The notes under the pieces are model-generated. The model saw only the letters and a list, made by a program, of their open reading frames with translations. It made no database searches and was not told the DNA's origin. From Bifidobacterium breve (GTDB taxonomy: Bacteria; Actinomycetota; Actinomycetes; S36-B12), in contig CAMAWO010000004.1 in assembly GCA_945861925.1 (NCBI GenBank), positions 1 through 40,883 of the forward strand: a DNA stretch of 40,883 bases. The letters are read 5' to 3'. Positions 13,809 to 22,736 of this stretch are shown piece after piece (the stretch's first letter is position 1; each line of letters begins with the position of its first letter). Both the position numbers and the translations under genes were made by a program.

Positions 13809-16800
13809 CTAGCCGCGTGCGGCGAAGGCCTGCTCGACGATGGCCTGCTGCTCTTCGTCATGGCGGTGGTGGGCGCCGACGGCCGGCGATGAAGATGCGG
13901 GCCGGGTCACCCCGGAGATTGGCCGGCCTATAATCGTCGACAGGTTCATGGCGATGAATGACCAGGGCCCTTGATTGGCCGGCTCCTCCTGCACCCAGCG
14001 TATGTCGGCGTCTGGCATGGCGTCGAGTTCAGGAGGGAGGGTGCGGTAGGGAAGGGGATACAGCCGCTCGACCCGGATGATCGCGACATCTGTCCGCCCC
14101 GTTGCCTCGCGATGGGCGAGGAGGTCGTAGTAGACCTTGCCGCTGCACAGGAGGATTGTGGTGACGGCGGCCGGATCGACCGAGGGGTCGGGGAGCATTG
14201 GCTGGAAGTGGCCGCTCGTGAAATCCTCGCGCCGTGACACCGCTGCCTTTGCGCGGAGCAGTGACTTCGGAGTGAAGACGACCAGCGGACGCGTGAGCCT
14301 GCTGTGCACCTGCCAGCGCAGGAGGTGGAAGAACGAGGCGGGGGTTGATGGCATCGCGACGGTCATGTTGTCCTGGGCGCAGAGCTGCAGGAAGCGCTCG
14401 ACCCGCGCAGAGGAGTGATCAGGGCCTTGGCCCTCGTAGCCGTGCGGAAGGAGGAGCGTGACGGCGGAGCGCTGCCCCCACTTCTGCTCTCCCGACGATA
14501 TGAACTCGTCGATGATCGTCTGGGCTCCGTCGGCAAAGTCACCGAACTGGGCCTCCCACATGACGAGGGCATCGGGACGCGCGACCGAGTAGCCGTACTC
14601 GAACCCCATCGCCGCAAACTCGCTGAGAAGCGAGTCGTACACGTAGAGCTTGGCATCGCCTCGGTAGCACTGCTTGAGTGGCTTGTACTGCCACCCGGTT
14701 TCCTTGTCGACGATGACCATGTGGCGGTGGCCGAAGGTCCCGCGCCGAGAGTCCTGACCGGCTAGCCGAACGACCTTGCCCTCGAGGAGGAGCGAGCCGA
14801 CCGCGAGGGCCTCGCCCATCCCCCAGTCGATTGCGTCGTCAGCGACCATCTGGGCTCGCCGCTGCAACTGTGGTGCGAGCCGTGGGTGGATGGTGAAGTC
14901 ATCGGGCATGTTCACCTGCGAGCTGATGACGGTGTCGATCTGCTCGAGGGTGATCGCGGTGGCAACCTCTGCAGCGGGGCCTTGCAGGGTGAGTTCCCGC
15001 TGGCCGGAGGTGATGATGTCACGCGAGGTCTCCGAGAAGTGGCTGTCATCGGTCTCGGTTCGGGTCTCTTGGAAGATTCGTTCAAGTTGCTCCTGGAAGT
15101 GCTTGAGTGCCTCCTCCGCCTCGTCGACCGTGATGTCGCCCCGGCCGATAAGGGCTTCGGTGTAGTGCTTTCGCACGGACCGCTTGGCATCGATGATCGA
15201 ATACATGAGCGGTTGGGTGAGCGACGGATCATCGGCCTCGTTGTGCCCGCGCTTTCGGAAGCAGACGAGATCGATGACGACGTCTTTGGCAAAGGCCTGA
15301 CGGAACTCGAAGGCGAGCCGTGCCACCCGCACCACGGCCTCGGGATCCTCGCCATTCACATGGAATATCGGTGCCTGCACCGCTCGGGCGATATCGGTTG
15401 AGTACACGGAGGAGCGGCTGTACTTCGGGCTTGTCGTGAACCCGACCTGGTTGTTCACGACGATGTGCACGGTGCCGCCGGTGCGGTAGCCCTGGATCTG
15501 TGACATTTGCAGGGTCTCGGCGACCACGCCTTGGCCGGCGAACGCCGCATCGCCGTGCATGAGCACGGGAAGGATGTCGAACACGCGATCGCGCGGCAGT
15601 TGGTCCTGCTTCGCGCGCACGACCCCCTCAAGCACCGGGTTGACCGCCTCGAGGTGCGAGGGGTTGGCGGCGAGGTAGACGGCGGTGGTGACGCCATCGG
15701 GCGCAGTGAAGACCCCGGTCGTGCCAAGGTGGTACTTGACATCGCCAGACCCTTGGACCGACTCCTCGCCGTAGTGGCCCTCGAACTCGCGGAACACCTG
15801 CGCGTAGGACTTGCCAGCGATGTTGGTGAGGACGTTCAGGCGGCCGCGGTGTGGCATCCCGATCGCGACTTCGAGGATGTCGTCGTGCGCCGCTGCGTCG
15901 AGGATTGCGTCGAGGAGCGGGATGAGCGATTCGCCACCCTCGAGTGAGAAGCGCTTTTGCCCCACGTACTTGGTCTGAAGGAACGACTCGAGGGCCTCGG
16001 CCTCGTTCAGCTTGCGCAGGATGCGCAATTGCTCGCCGCGATCCGGCTTACTGTGCGGGAGTTCGACGTGATCTTGGATCCAGCGTCGCTGGTCGGGATC
16101 CTGGATGTGCATGTATTCGACGCCGACGGTCCGCGTATAGGAATCGCGCAGGACCCCGAGGATCTCACGCAGTTTCATCAGCGGACGCCCACCGAAGCCC
16201 CCGGTCGCGAACTCGCGGTCGAGGTCCCACAGGGTGAGGCTGTGCTGGAGGACGTCGAGGTCGGGGTGCATCCGCTGGTGGTACTCGAGGGGGTCGATGT
16301 CAGCCATCAGGTGGCCGCGAACGCGGTAGGCGTGGATGATTTCCTGAACTCGCACGGTCTTGTCGAGGTCGGTCTCGTGGCTTGACGAGATATCCCGCGC
16401 CCAACGAATCGGTTCGTAGGGGATGCGAAGCGAGCGGAAGATCTCCCCGTAGAAGTCGTTATCCCCGAGGAGGAGTTGGTGGATGCGGCCGAGGAACTCC
16501 CCGGACTGCGCTCCCTGGATGATGCGATGGTCGTAGGTCGAGGTGAGGGTGAGGATCTTGGAGACGGCGTTGCGCGCGATCGCCTCGGGTGATGCTCCCT
16601 CCCACTCAGCGGGATAGTCCATCGATCCAACTCCGACAATGCACCCTTGGCCGTCCATGAGACGCGGCACCGAGTGGTTCGTGCCGATTGTTCCGGGGTT
16701 CGTCAGTGAGATGGTGGTGTTCGCGTAATCCTCGACGGTGAGCTTGCCGCCGCGCGCCTTGCGAACGAGATCGTCGTAGCTCGCCCAGAAGATCGCGAAG

Positions 16801-17450
16801 TCCATGGACTGGGCCCGCTTGATGTTCGGGACGAGGAGTTGACGGCTGCCGTCAGGCTTCGCGAGATCGATTGCCAGGCCGAGGTTGACGTCGGGATTGA
16901 GCGAGATGGCGGGCTTGTCGCCGACTGAGGTCAAAGAGGCGTTCATCGCCGGGATTTCGGCTGCCGCGCGAACAACGGCGTAGGCGATCAGGTGGGTGAA
17001 CGAGACCTTGCCGCCGCGGGCGCGCGCGAGATGGTTGTTGATGACGATTCGGTTGTCGATGAGGAGCTTTGCGGGGAGGGCGCGGACGCTCGTCGCGGTC
17101 GGGACGGCGAGGCTCGCCTCCATGTTCGTGACAACCCTCGCGGCCGCGCCGCGAAGAATGGTGACCTCGCCTTCCGCTGACGGCTCGGCTGGTACGGGAG
17201 ACGGCGTGGGTACTGGCGCGGTCTTCGCAGGAGGGGCGGCGGGGATGATCGTCGGGGCGGCGAGGGCGACAGCCTCAGCGTGCGCTGCGGCCACTGGTGA
17301 GTGCTCAGCTGGGGCATAACCCTCGAAAAACTCCCACCAGGCAGGGTCGACGCTGGACTGGTCCTTGAGGAACTGGTCGTAGATCTCATCGACGAGCCAC
17401 TCGTTCGGGCCGAACCCGGTCAAGCGTCCGTCGCTGGAGTCGGTCGCCAC
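13809..17450 (-). CDS. kgd: Multifunctional 2-oxoglutarate decarboxylase/dehydrogenase E1 with fused E2 succinyltransferase domain
   Basis: The start chosen is GTG at 17450, with AGGA a few bases upstream and the conserved N-terminus FGPNEWLVDEIYDQFL following; this gives 1213 residues (about 1230 in mycobacteria). Domain order is an N-terminal E1-type segment (1-40), a Pro/Ala-rich linker, an E2-like acyltransferase domain (about 110-340, with TYDHRIIQGAQSGEF), then the thiamine-diphosphate E1 domain. Within E1 are GMPHRGRLNVLTNI, GDAAFAGQGVVAETLQMSQI and NNQVGFTTSP. The enzyme decarboxylates 2-oxoglutarate in the TCA cycle, and the E2/E1 fusion is specific to actinobacteria. It is divergent from the SDR gene and is followed by DUF6104. 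Confidence 0.95.
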   Translation of the reverse strand: MATDSSDGRLTGFGPNEWLVDEIYDQFLKDQSSVDPAWWEFFEGYAPAEHSPVAAAHAEAVALAAPTIIPAAPPAKTAPVPTPSPVPAEPSAEGEVTILRGAAARVVTNMEASLAVPTATSVRALPAKLLIDNRIVINNHLARARGGKVSFTHLIAYAVVRAAAEIPAMNASLTSVGDKPAISLNPDVNLGLAIDLAKPDGSRQLLVPNIKRAQSMDFAIFWASYDDLVRKARGGKLTVEDYANTTISLTNPGTIGTNHSVPRLMDGQGCIVGVGSMDYPAEWEGASPEAIARNAVSKILTLTSTYDHRIIQGAQSGEFLGRIHQLLLGDNDFYGEIFRSLRIPYEPIRWARDISSSHETDLDKTVRVQEIIHAYRVRGHLMADIDPLEYHQRMHPDLDVLQHSLTLWDLDREFATGGFGGRPLMKLREILGVLRDSYTRTVGVEYMHIQDPDQRRWIQDHVELPHSKPDRGEQLRILRKLNEAEALESFLQTKYVGQKRFSLEGGESLIPLLDAILDAAAHDDILEVAIGMPHRGRLNVLTNIAGKSYAQVFREFEGHYGEESVQGSGDVKYHLGTTGVFTAPDGVTTAVYLAANPSHLEAVNPVLEGVVRAKQDQLPRDRVFDILPVLMHGDAAFAGQGVVAETLQMSQIQGYRTGGTVHIVVNNQVGFTTSPKYSRSSVYSTDIARAVQAPIFHVNGEDPEAVVRVARLAFEFRQAFAKDVVIDLVCFRKRGHNEADDPSLTQPLMYSIIDAKRSVRKHYTEALIGRGDITVDEAEEALKHFQEQLERIFQETRTETDDSHFSETSRDIITSGQRELTLQGPAAEVATAITLEQIDTVISSQVNMPDDFTIHPRLAPQLQRRAQMVADDAIDWGMGEALAVGSLLLEGKVVRLAGQDSRRGTFGHRHMVIVDKETGWQYKPLKQCYRGDAKLYVYDSLLSEFAAMGFEYGYSVARPDALVMWEAQFGDFADGAQTIIDEFISSGEQKWGQRSAVTLLLPHGYEGQGPDHSSARVERFLQLCAQDNMTVAMPSTPASFFHLLRWQVHSRLTRPLVVFTPKSLLRAKAAVSRREDFTSGHFQPMLPDPSVDPAAVTTILLCSGKVYYDLLAHREATGRTDVAIIRVERLYPLPYRTLPPELDAMPDADIRWVQEEPANQGPWSFIAMNLSTIIGRPISGVTRPASSSPAVGAHHRHDEEQQAIVEQAFAARG

Positions 17451-17607
17451 TATCGGTCCTCTCGCACGCGCCGAGGTGGCGCATTCGACACTTGGATGCA
17501 CGCTGCTGCGCTTGCTCAACAGTACTGCAGGCGCAAGGGTTGGATCGTGGGACGCAAGGTCGCCTACGGACGCGGGGACGCGAGGGTTCGGACGAAGGAG
17601 GCTTGGC

Positions 17608-18345
17608 ATGGGTGAGTTGGATGGCGCGACGGCGGTCATCACTGGCGGCTCGCGCGGAATCGGGTTCGCAGCCGCTCGCGGCATCGGACTCCTCGGTGCG
17701 ACGGTCGTACTTGTCGGCCAAGATGCCGATCGCGCGGAGGCCGCCGCCAAGTCGCTCCAGGCCGAGGGTATCGACGCGCTCGGCACCTCATGCGATGTCA
17801 GCGATTATGGAAGTGTCGCGGCACTTGCGGCGAGGCTCGGACCCCTTGCTGAGGTGGACATCCTCGTGGCGTCCGCCGGGGTCATGAGCGAGCGAATGTC
17901 GAAGACCCTTCGTACGAGTGATGAGGAGTGGCGGCGGGTCATGCGGGTGAATCTCGACGGAGCTTTCAACGTCATGAGCGTGTTCGGCCCGGGCATGGTT
18001 GAGCGGCGGCGCGGTCGAATCGTTGCCGTGAGCGCATGCCTAGGCAGATTCAGTGGGCCCGGCACTGCGGGCGGGTTGGCCCCTTACCGAGTGAGCAAGG
18101 CCGCGGTCAATGCACTCGTGAAGAACCTTGCCGCTGAGATGCAGTTCGGCAAGCGCGGCGTGCTCGTCGATGCAATGTGCCCGAACCATTGCCGAACCGA
18201 CATGGGTGGCCCTGATGCCCCCCGCTCGGCGCAGGAGGGTGCGGACACCATTGTGTGGCTCGCCAGTCGACAGGCGCTGCTCCCGGATGGGACCCCGTCT
18301 CCCTCGGGTTTCCTATGGGAGGACCGGCAGATCATTCCGTGGTGA
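17608..18345 (+). CDS. Short-chain dehydrogenase/reductase (SDR)
   Basis: ATG at 17608 is preceded by AAGGAGG six bases upstream, which fixes the start. The 245 residues show the classical SDR set: TGGSRGIG at 12-19, a CDVSDYGSVAAL strand, an NAG-like VASAGVM, RVNLDGAF, Ser142 and the YRVSK catalytic pair (Tyr160, Lys164). It is an NAD(P)-dependent oxidoreductase of unknown substrate. The C-terminus ends in DTIVWLASRQ, then PSPSGFLWEDRQIIPW, a form common in dehydrogenases whose last segment closes over the active site. It is divergent from kgd and convergent with the ABC permease gene. Confidence 0.9.
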   Translation: MGELDGATAVITGGSRGIGFAAARGIGLLGATVVLVGQDADRAEAAAKSLQAEGIDALGTSCDVSDYGSVAALAARLGPLAEVDILVASAGVMSERMSKTLRTSDEEWRRVMRVNLDGAFNVMSVFGPGMVERRRGRIVAVSACLGRFSGPGTAGGLAPYRVSKAAVNALVKNLAAEMQFGKRGVLVDAMCPNHCRTDMGGPDAPRSAQEGADTIVWLASRQALLPDGTPSPSGFLWEDRQIIPW

Positions 18346-18366
18346 GCCGATCGCGGTGATGGACCG

Positions 18367-19140
18367 TCAGGTGATGTCGCGTCGCATTGTCGTGGCGGAT
18401 GCGAGCGCGCCGAGGATCACGGCGTAGCCGACAAGGACGGCAGCCCCAGCACCGACGGAGAGCACTTCACTGCCACCGCGGCCGGACACATTGGTGGCCT
18501 GAAGGACTGCATCGAGCGCCCCGCCAGGGAGCCACTTGCCGATCCAATCGACAAACACGGTGAGGAGCGCCTCGAGGATGAGCACCCAGATGAGCGCTCC
18601 AACCACCGCAGCGACCTGATTGCGGATGAGGGCGCCGACTGCGACCCCGACGAACGCGTAGATCGCGAACCCGAGGACGACCCCACCGAGGATCTGCAGG
18701 GCGATGTCCGTGTCGATCGGCGCATGCGCCTTGCCCGAGAGCGTGAGTGTCGCGAGTGCGATCGCCGTCGCGAATGCGATGAGGCCGATCACCGCGCCGA
18801 TGACGAGAAAAATGATGCCCTTGGAGATGAGGACTCGCGAGCGACGCGGGGTGACGAGCAGCGTCGACGTGATGGTCATGTGCCGGAACTCACCGGTCAT
18901 GGCGACGATCCCGAGGATGAGCACGAAGATCGAAGAGGAACCCGCTGCCCCGACGATGTTGGTGATGTAGTCGGGGTTCATGAGGAGCTCGTCGTTGTTC
19001 TCGACCCCCATCGCCCTTGGTGTGAGGTAGACGAGCAGAAACACATTGAGAGCAGTAAAGAGGACGACGGCGAGCGCAAGAAAGAACAGCACCTTCGTTG
19101 TCGTGACCTTACGAAGCTCGGATCGCAGGAGCGGCATCAT
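18367..19140 (-). CDS. ABC-2 type transporter permease
   Basis: The 257 residues have a short basic N-terminus (LLRSELRKVTTTKVLFFLAL) followed by six hydrophobic segments, the pattern of ABC-2 permeases paired with a separate ATPase. EFRHMTITSTLLVTPRRSRV is the cytosolic coupling helix common to bacterial exporters of this type. Its start overlaps the ATPase gene by four bases, so the two form an operon and an exporter. The substrate is unknown; similar pairs are involved in antibiotic or lipid export. Confidence 0.88.
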   Translation of the reverse strand: MMPLLRSELRKVTTTKVLFFLALAVVLFTALNVFLLVYLTPRAMGVENNDELLMNPDYITNIVGAAGSSSIFVLILGIVAMTGEFRHMTITSTLLVTPRRSRVLISKGIIFLVIGAVIGLIAFATAIALATLTLSGKAHAPIDTDIALQILGGVVLGFAIYAFVGVAVGALIRNQVAAVVGALIWVLILEALLTVFVDWIGKWLPGGALDAVLQATNVSGRGGSEVLSVGAGAAVLVGYAVILGALASATTMRRDIT

Positions 19141-20069
19141 GCGGTTCCTCCAGGGGTGCCCGTTGCGGTGAGTTCGAGGAAGAGCGACTCGAGGTCATTG
19201 GTCTGCTGGGCGAGCTCGTGGAGTTCGACGCCCGCAAGAAAGGCCCTTCGACCAATGTCGCTCGGAGTGAGCCCGGTGACGAGGAGTTCATCGGGGCCTG
19301 TCGGGTCGAGACCGGTCGGCGGGTTGCTGCCACCCGAGGCCTCGAGCGCGGCGACGAGCGCCTCTCGGCGCGGGGTGCGCACGCGGACGCGGACGGCGCC
19401 GTTACCGGCGAGATCGGCGAGGGTGCCGGACTGGACCAGGGCACCTCGGCTGATGATGACGACGTCGTCGACGGTCTGCTGGACCTCGGAGAGCACGTGG
19501 CTGGAGACGAGCACGGTCTTGCCCTCGCGAGCCAGCCCGCGCAGGAGCCCGCGAAGCCAGGCGATGCCCTCCGGGTCGAGGCCATTGGCCGGCTCGTCGA
19601 GAATGAGGATGCCCGGATCGCCGACGAGGGCCGCCGCTAGGGAGAGCCGCTGGCGCATACCGAGCGAGAATCCTCCAGCCTTGCGTCCGGCTGAATCGGC
19701 GAGGCCAACGAGTTCGAGTACTTCGTCAGCACGCGACTTCGGCAGCCCGAGGGCGTCGGAGATGACGCGAAGGTGCCCACGCGCTGTTCGGCCGGGGTGG
19801 AAGCCGCTCGCTTCCAAGGCTGCCCCGACGATCATTCCGGGGTGGTCAAGGTCTCGGTAGACGTGACCCCCGATGCGGGCAGCGCCACTGCTTGGGCGCA
19901 CCAGCCCGAGCATGCATCGAAGGGTCGTGGTCTTTCCGGATCCGTTCGGGCCGAGGAATCCGGTGACCCGGCCAGGTTCGACGTTGAAGGTGAGATCTTG
20001 GACTGCGTGCACCTTGCCGAACCTCTTTGAGAGGTTTTCGACGGTGAGGGCTTGGCCGATTGTGGGCAT
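19137..20069 (-). CDS. ABC transporter ATP-binding protein
   Basis: The 310 residues contain Walker A (LGPNGSGKTTT), a Q-loop region, the signature FSLGMRQRLSLAAAL, Walker B with the switch-side residues (ILILDEPANGLDPEG) and the H-loop (VLVSSHVLSE). The C-terminal extension of about 80 residues is usual in DrrA/CcmA-type exporters. It energises the permease encoded immediately downstream. It is divergent from the L,D-transpeptidase gene with a 108-base gap containing a consensus DnaA box. Confidence 0.93.
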   Translation of the reverse strand: MPTIGQALTVENLSKRFGKVHAVQDLTFNVEPGRVTGFLGPNGSGKTTTLRCMLGLVRPSSGAARIGGHVYRDLDHPGMIVGAALEASGFHPGRTARGHLRVISDALGLPKSRADEVLELVGLADSAGRKAGGFSLGMRQRLSLAAALVGDPGILILDEPANGLDPEGIAWLRGLLRGLAREGKTVLVSSHVLSEVQQTVDDVVIISRGALVQSGTLADLAGNGAVRVRVRTPRREALVAALEASGGSNPPTGLDPTGPDELLVTGLTPSDIGRRAFLAGVELHELAQQTNDLESLFLELTATGTPGGTA

Positions 20070-20106
20070 AGCCGCAGACTACCTGCCGAGAAGCCTGGTG
20101 CAGATT

Positions 20107-20115
20107 TTATCCACA
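20107..20115 (+). promoter_or_regulatory. Consensus DnaA box (TTATCCACA) in a divergent promoter gap
   Basis: The nonamer matches the classical TTATNCACA DnaA box exactly. It lies between the divergent starts of the ABC ATPase (20069) and the L,D-transpeptidase (20178). Only one copy is seen, so it is not an origin; it could be a regulatory or titration site, or chance. Confidence 0.4.
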
Positions 20116-20177
20116 GGGGGTGTCCGACGTACAGTTCTACTGTGTCCTGCTCCCCTCTCCCACGCCTGATCCGACCG

Positions 20178-21524
20178 ATGTCGGCGATGCGCGGATCCAG
20201 CGTCGTTGCAGTCCTCGTTGCCATGCTTCTTGGCGTCGCGGTAGCACTAGCGACGCCCGCCGCCGCCGCGAACGGGGTTCCTGACGCCCCAGTGATCACG
20301 ACCGTGGCAGGCGGCGCTGCGAGCGGTCAACTCGCGGTCAACTACACGGCCCCCGCTCCCGATGGGGGCGCTGCGATCACCGGCTACGAGGTGTCCCTCG
20401 ATAACGGCACCATCTGGTTTCTGTGCTCGGGCACCGTGGGCGTCTGTCCCCTCCTCAACCTCGTCAATGGTCGGCCTTACACCGTCGTTCTGCGGGCCAC
20501 TAGCGCCGCGGGCCCCGGCCAGACGAGTGCGCCAGCATCCGGGACTCCATCACTGCCCGTAGGTACCGACCCCGACAAGCCCGCCACCCTGCCGAGTCCG
20601 CGTGTGCGCGTCGGCGCCACCTTCAATGCTGCGAGCAACAGTCTCGGTGTCGATGGCACGACCACGAAACTTGGGGTCGGGACCCTCCCCAAGTTGCGGT
20701 TTACTCGCTCGATCCCGGATAAGGCGGCCGCCGAGCGACACCTCGCGGTGACGGCCACCTCGAACGTGACGGGCGCGACGAGATCCATCCCTGGATCATG
20801 GGGTTGGGTGGATGACCGGAGCGCGATCTTCCGGCCGGCGAAGTTCTGGCCGGGCAATTCGACCTTCACGATCACCTCTAGCCTCGACGGCGTCATCATG
20901 GGCAAGTCGGGAGCAGACTTCGTCGTGGGTGCGAAGAGCCTCGGGACGAGCTATGTCTTCCAGACCGCACGATCGCTCATAGCGCGCGTTGACGGCGCTA
21001 CCCGAATGATGAAGGTCTATATCGATGGGGATCGGGTACAAACCTTCCCCATCTCACTCGGCAAGAGTGGTTGGGAGACCCGTAACGGGGTGAAGGTGGT
21101 CTCAACCCAAAAGGAGCCGAAGCACACGTACACGAGTGTTGCACTCGACATCGATGCCAGCGTCGAGGAGCCGTATGAACTCAAGGACATCCCTTGGAAT
21201 ACTCGGCTCACCCCGACCGGCGAGTTCATGCACGCCGCCCCTTGGGCTCTGTCCCGTCTCGGCAAGTGGAATGGGTCGCATGGCTGCACGAACATGCGTC
21301 TCGAGGATGCGAAGTGGATCTACGACGTGACCATCCCCGGCGATGTTGTTTTCTACACGAACACAGGCGGTGCAACCGTCGAGCCGGGCAACGGGCCCGG
21401 CGGGCTCTGGAACATCCCAGCGTCGCAGTGGTTGGCGAAGTCTGCACTCGTCAGCGTCACCGGATCGGTTGATACGTCGAAGATCACCGGTCCGTCGTCG
21501 AACCTGCCAGCAGCAACCGCATAA
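20178..21524 (+). CDS. Secreted L,D-transpeptidase with FN3 and Ig-like domains
   Basis: From ATG at 20178 the product has 448 residues. The signal peptide (VVAVLVAMLLGVAVALA, then TPAAAA) is followed by a fibronectin type III-like domain (PDAPVITTVAGGAASG, YTAPAPDGGAAITGYEVSLD). Next is the Ig-like domain usual in actinobacterial Ldts (RHLAVTATSNVTG, FRPAKFWPGNSTFTI), then the YkuD catalytic domain with HAAPWALSRLGKWNGSHGCT. Cys370 is the nucleophile. The enzyme makes 3-3 cross-links in peptidoglycan outside the membrane. FN3 replaces the first Ig domain often seen, which may aid wall or protein binding. An in-frame ATG at 20187 is an alternative start. Confidence 0.9.
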   Translation: MSAMRGSSVVAVLVAMLLGVAVALATPAAAANGVPDAPVITTVAGGAASGQLAVNYTAPAPDGGAAITGYEVSLDNGTIWFLCSGTVGVCPLLNLVNGRPYTVVLRATSAAGPGQTSAPASGTPSLPVGTDPDKPATLPSPRVRVGATFNAASNSLGVDGTTTKLGVGTLPKLRFTRSIPDKAAAERHLAVTATSNVTGATRSIPGSWGWVDDRSAIFRPAKFWPGNSTFTITSSLDGVIMGKSGADFVVGAKSLGTSYVFQTARSLIARVDGATRMMKVYIDGDRVQTFPISLGKSGWETRNGVKVVSTQKEPKHTYTSVALDIDASVEEPYELKDIPWNTRLTPTGEFMHAAPWALSRLGKWNGSHGCTNMRLEDAKWIYDVTIPGDVVFYTNTGGATVEPGNGPGGLWNIPASQWLAKSALVSVTGSVDTSKITGPSSNLPAATA

Positions 21525-21548
21525 AGACGCCGGGATCGGGGCATCTGC

Positions 21549-22736
21549 ATGCGACTGCTCCATACCTCGGATTGGCATCTGGGCCGATCGCTCCACTCAA
21601 CCTCGCTCCAGGCCGCCCAGGAGCAAGCCGTCGGGTTCATCGTCGACCTTGCGGTGTCGGAGTCCGTGGACTGCATCGTCATCGCCGGTGACGTCTTCGA
21701 TCGAGCCATTCCGCCGATCGAGTCACTTCGGCTCCTGAACCGAGCAATCGATGCCCTTGCCGCCGCCGGGGTTATCGTCATCATCACCGCGGGCAATCAC
21801 GACAGCGGCGACCGCCTCGCGACCTACTCGGGCGTGCTTGCGGAGGGGGTTCACCTTGTTGGCTCCCTTGATTCGGTGGGAACCCCGGTTGTTCTCGAGG
21901 ATGAGTTCGGGCCGGTTCTTGTCTACCCGCTTCCGTATCTCGAGCCTGACGTTGCGAGGTTCAGCCTCAGCGGCGATGACGAGCCTCTTGAGCGCAGCCA
22001 TGAGGCGGTCATGCGCGCAGCGGTCGACCTCATCCGCCGCAATCTCGCCGCCCGGCCGGTCCCGACCCCCCGCGCGGTTGCCATTGGTCATGCCTTCGTG
22101 GCAAATGTTGGCAAGCCAGAAGAGTGGACCGACGAGGGCCGCACCACCTCGGAGAGCGAGCGCGATCTCACTGTCGGCGGCGTACAAGTCGTGCCAGCAG
22201 GAGTCTTTGACGGGGCCGGCCTGCAATACGTGGCGCTCGGCCACCTGCACCGCGGGCATGAGGTCTCGGGGGGCAACACCATTGTTCGCTACAGCGGGTC
22301 CCTCCTGCGCTACTCCTTCTCCGAGGCCGCGCACGACAAGCACGTCGTCATCGTCGACATCGGGGCACCGGGGTCGGCATGTGAGATCCGGGAGGTGTCG
22401 CTTCCGCAGCCACGCCCCATGAGCCGCTTGCGCGACTCGATCGACGAGCTCTTGTCTGATACGTACGTCGACGCTCGTGAGCACTTCGTCGAACTCGTCG
22501 TCACCGATGACGCTCCACCGGAGCGCATGCACGCCAGACTCGACGCCGTATTCGCATACGCACTGAGGAAGAGCCATGAGCCCGCGAATCGTGTCTCGCT
22601 CGCGCGTGACCGCGGTGATGCCAGAGGCAAGGAGCCGCTCGACGTCGTCGCTGACTTCCTGCGGAAGGTCACCGGGGCCGTCCCTGACGAGGCCCAGTTC
22701 GCGATCCTTCGTGCCGGCTACGAGAAGTGCCGCTGA
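21549..22736 (+). CDS. sbcD: Exonuclease subunit SbcD (Mre11-like)
   Basis: The 395 residues hold the metallophosphatase motifs in order: HTSDWHLGRSLH, IAGDVFDRAIPP, ITAGNHDSGDRL, GHAFVAN and LGHLHRGHEV. These bind two Mn ions. Together with SbcC it forms an ATP-dependent nuclease that opens hairpins and trims blocked DNA ends. Its TGA shares one base with the sbcC ATG (TGATG), so the genes are translationally coupled. It starts 24 bases after the L,D-transpeptidase stop. Confidence 0.95.
   Translation: MRLLHTSDWHLGRSLHSTSLQAAQEQAVGFIVDLAVSESVDCIVIAGDVFDRAIPPIESLRLLNRAIDALAAAGVIVIITAGNHDSGDRLATYSGVLAEGVHLVGSLDSVGTPVVLEDEFGPVLVYPLPYLEPDVARFSLSGDDEPLERSHEAVMRAAVDLIRRNLAARPVPTPRAVAIGHAFVANVGKPEEWTDEGRTTSESERDLTVGGVQVVPAGVFDGAGLQYVALGHLHRGHEVSGGNTIVRYSGSLLRYSFSEAAHDKHVVIVDIGAPGSACEIREVSLPQPRPMSRLRDSIDELLSDTYVDAREHFVELVVTDDAPPERMHARLDAVFAYALRKSHEPANRVSLARDRGDARGKEPLDVVADFLRKVTGAVPDEAQFAILRAGYEKCR

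Noticed and set aside
17451-17786. Extension of kgd by 112 residues to an upstream start
   Set aside because: The extra N-terminus is not conserved in character, would overlap the SDR promoter and 5' end, and the GTG at 17450 has AGGA upstream and the conserved NEWLVDEIYDQF start.
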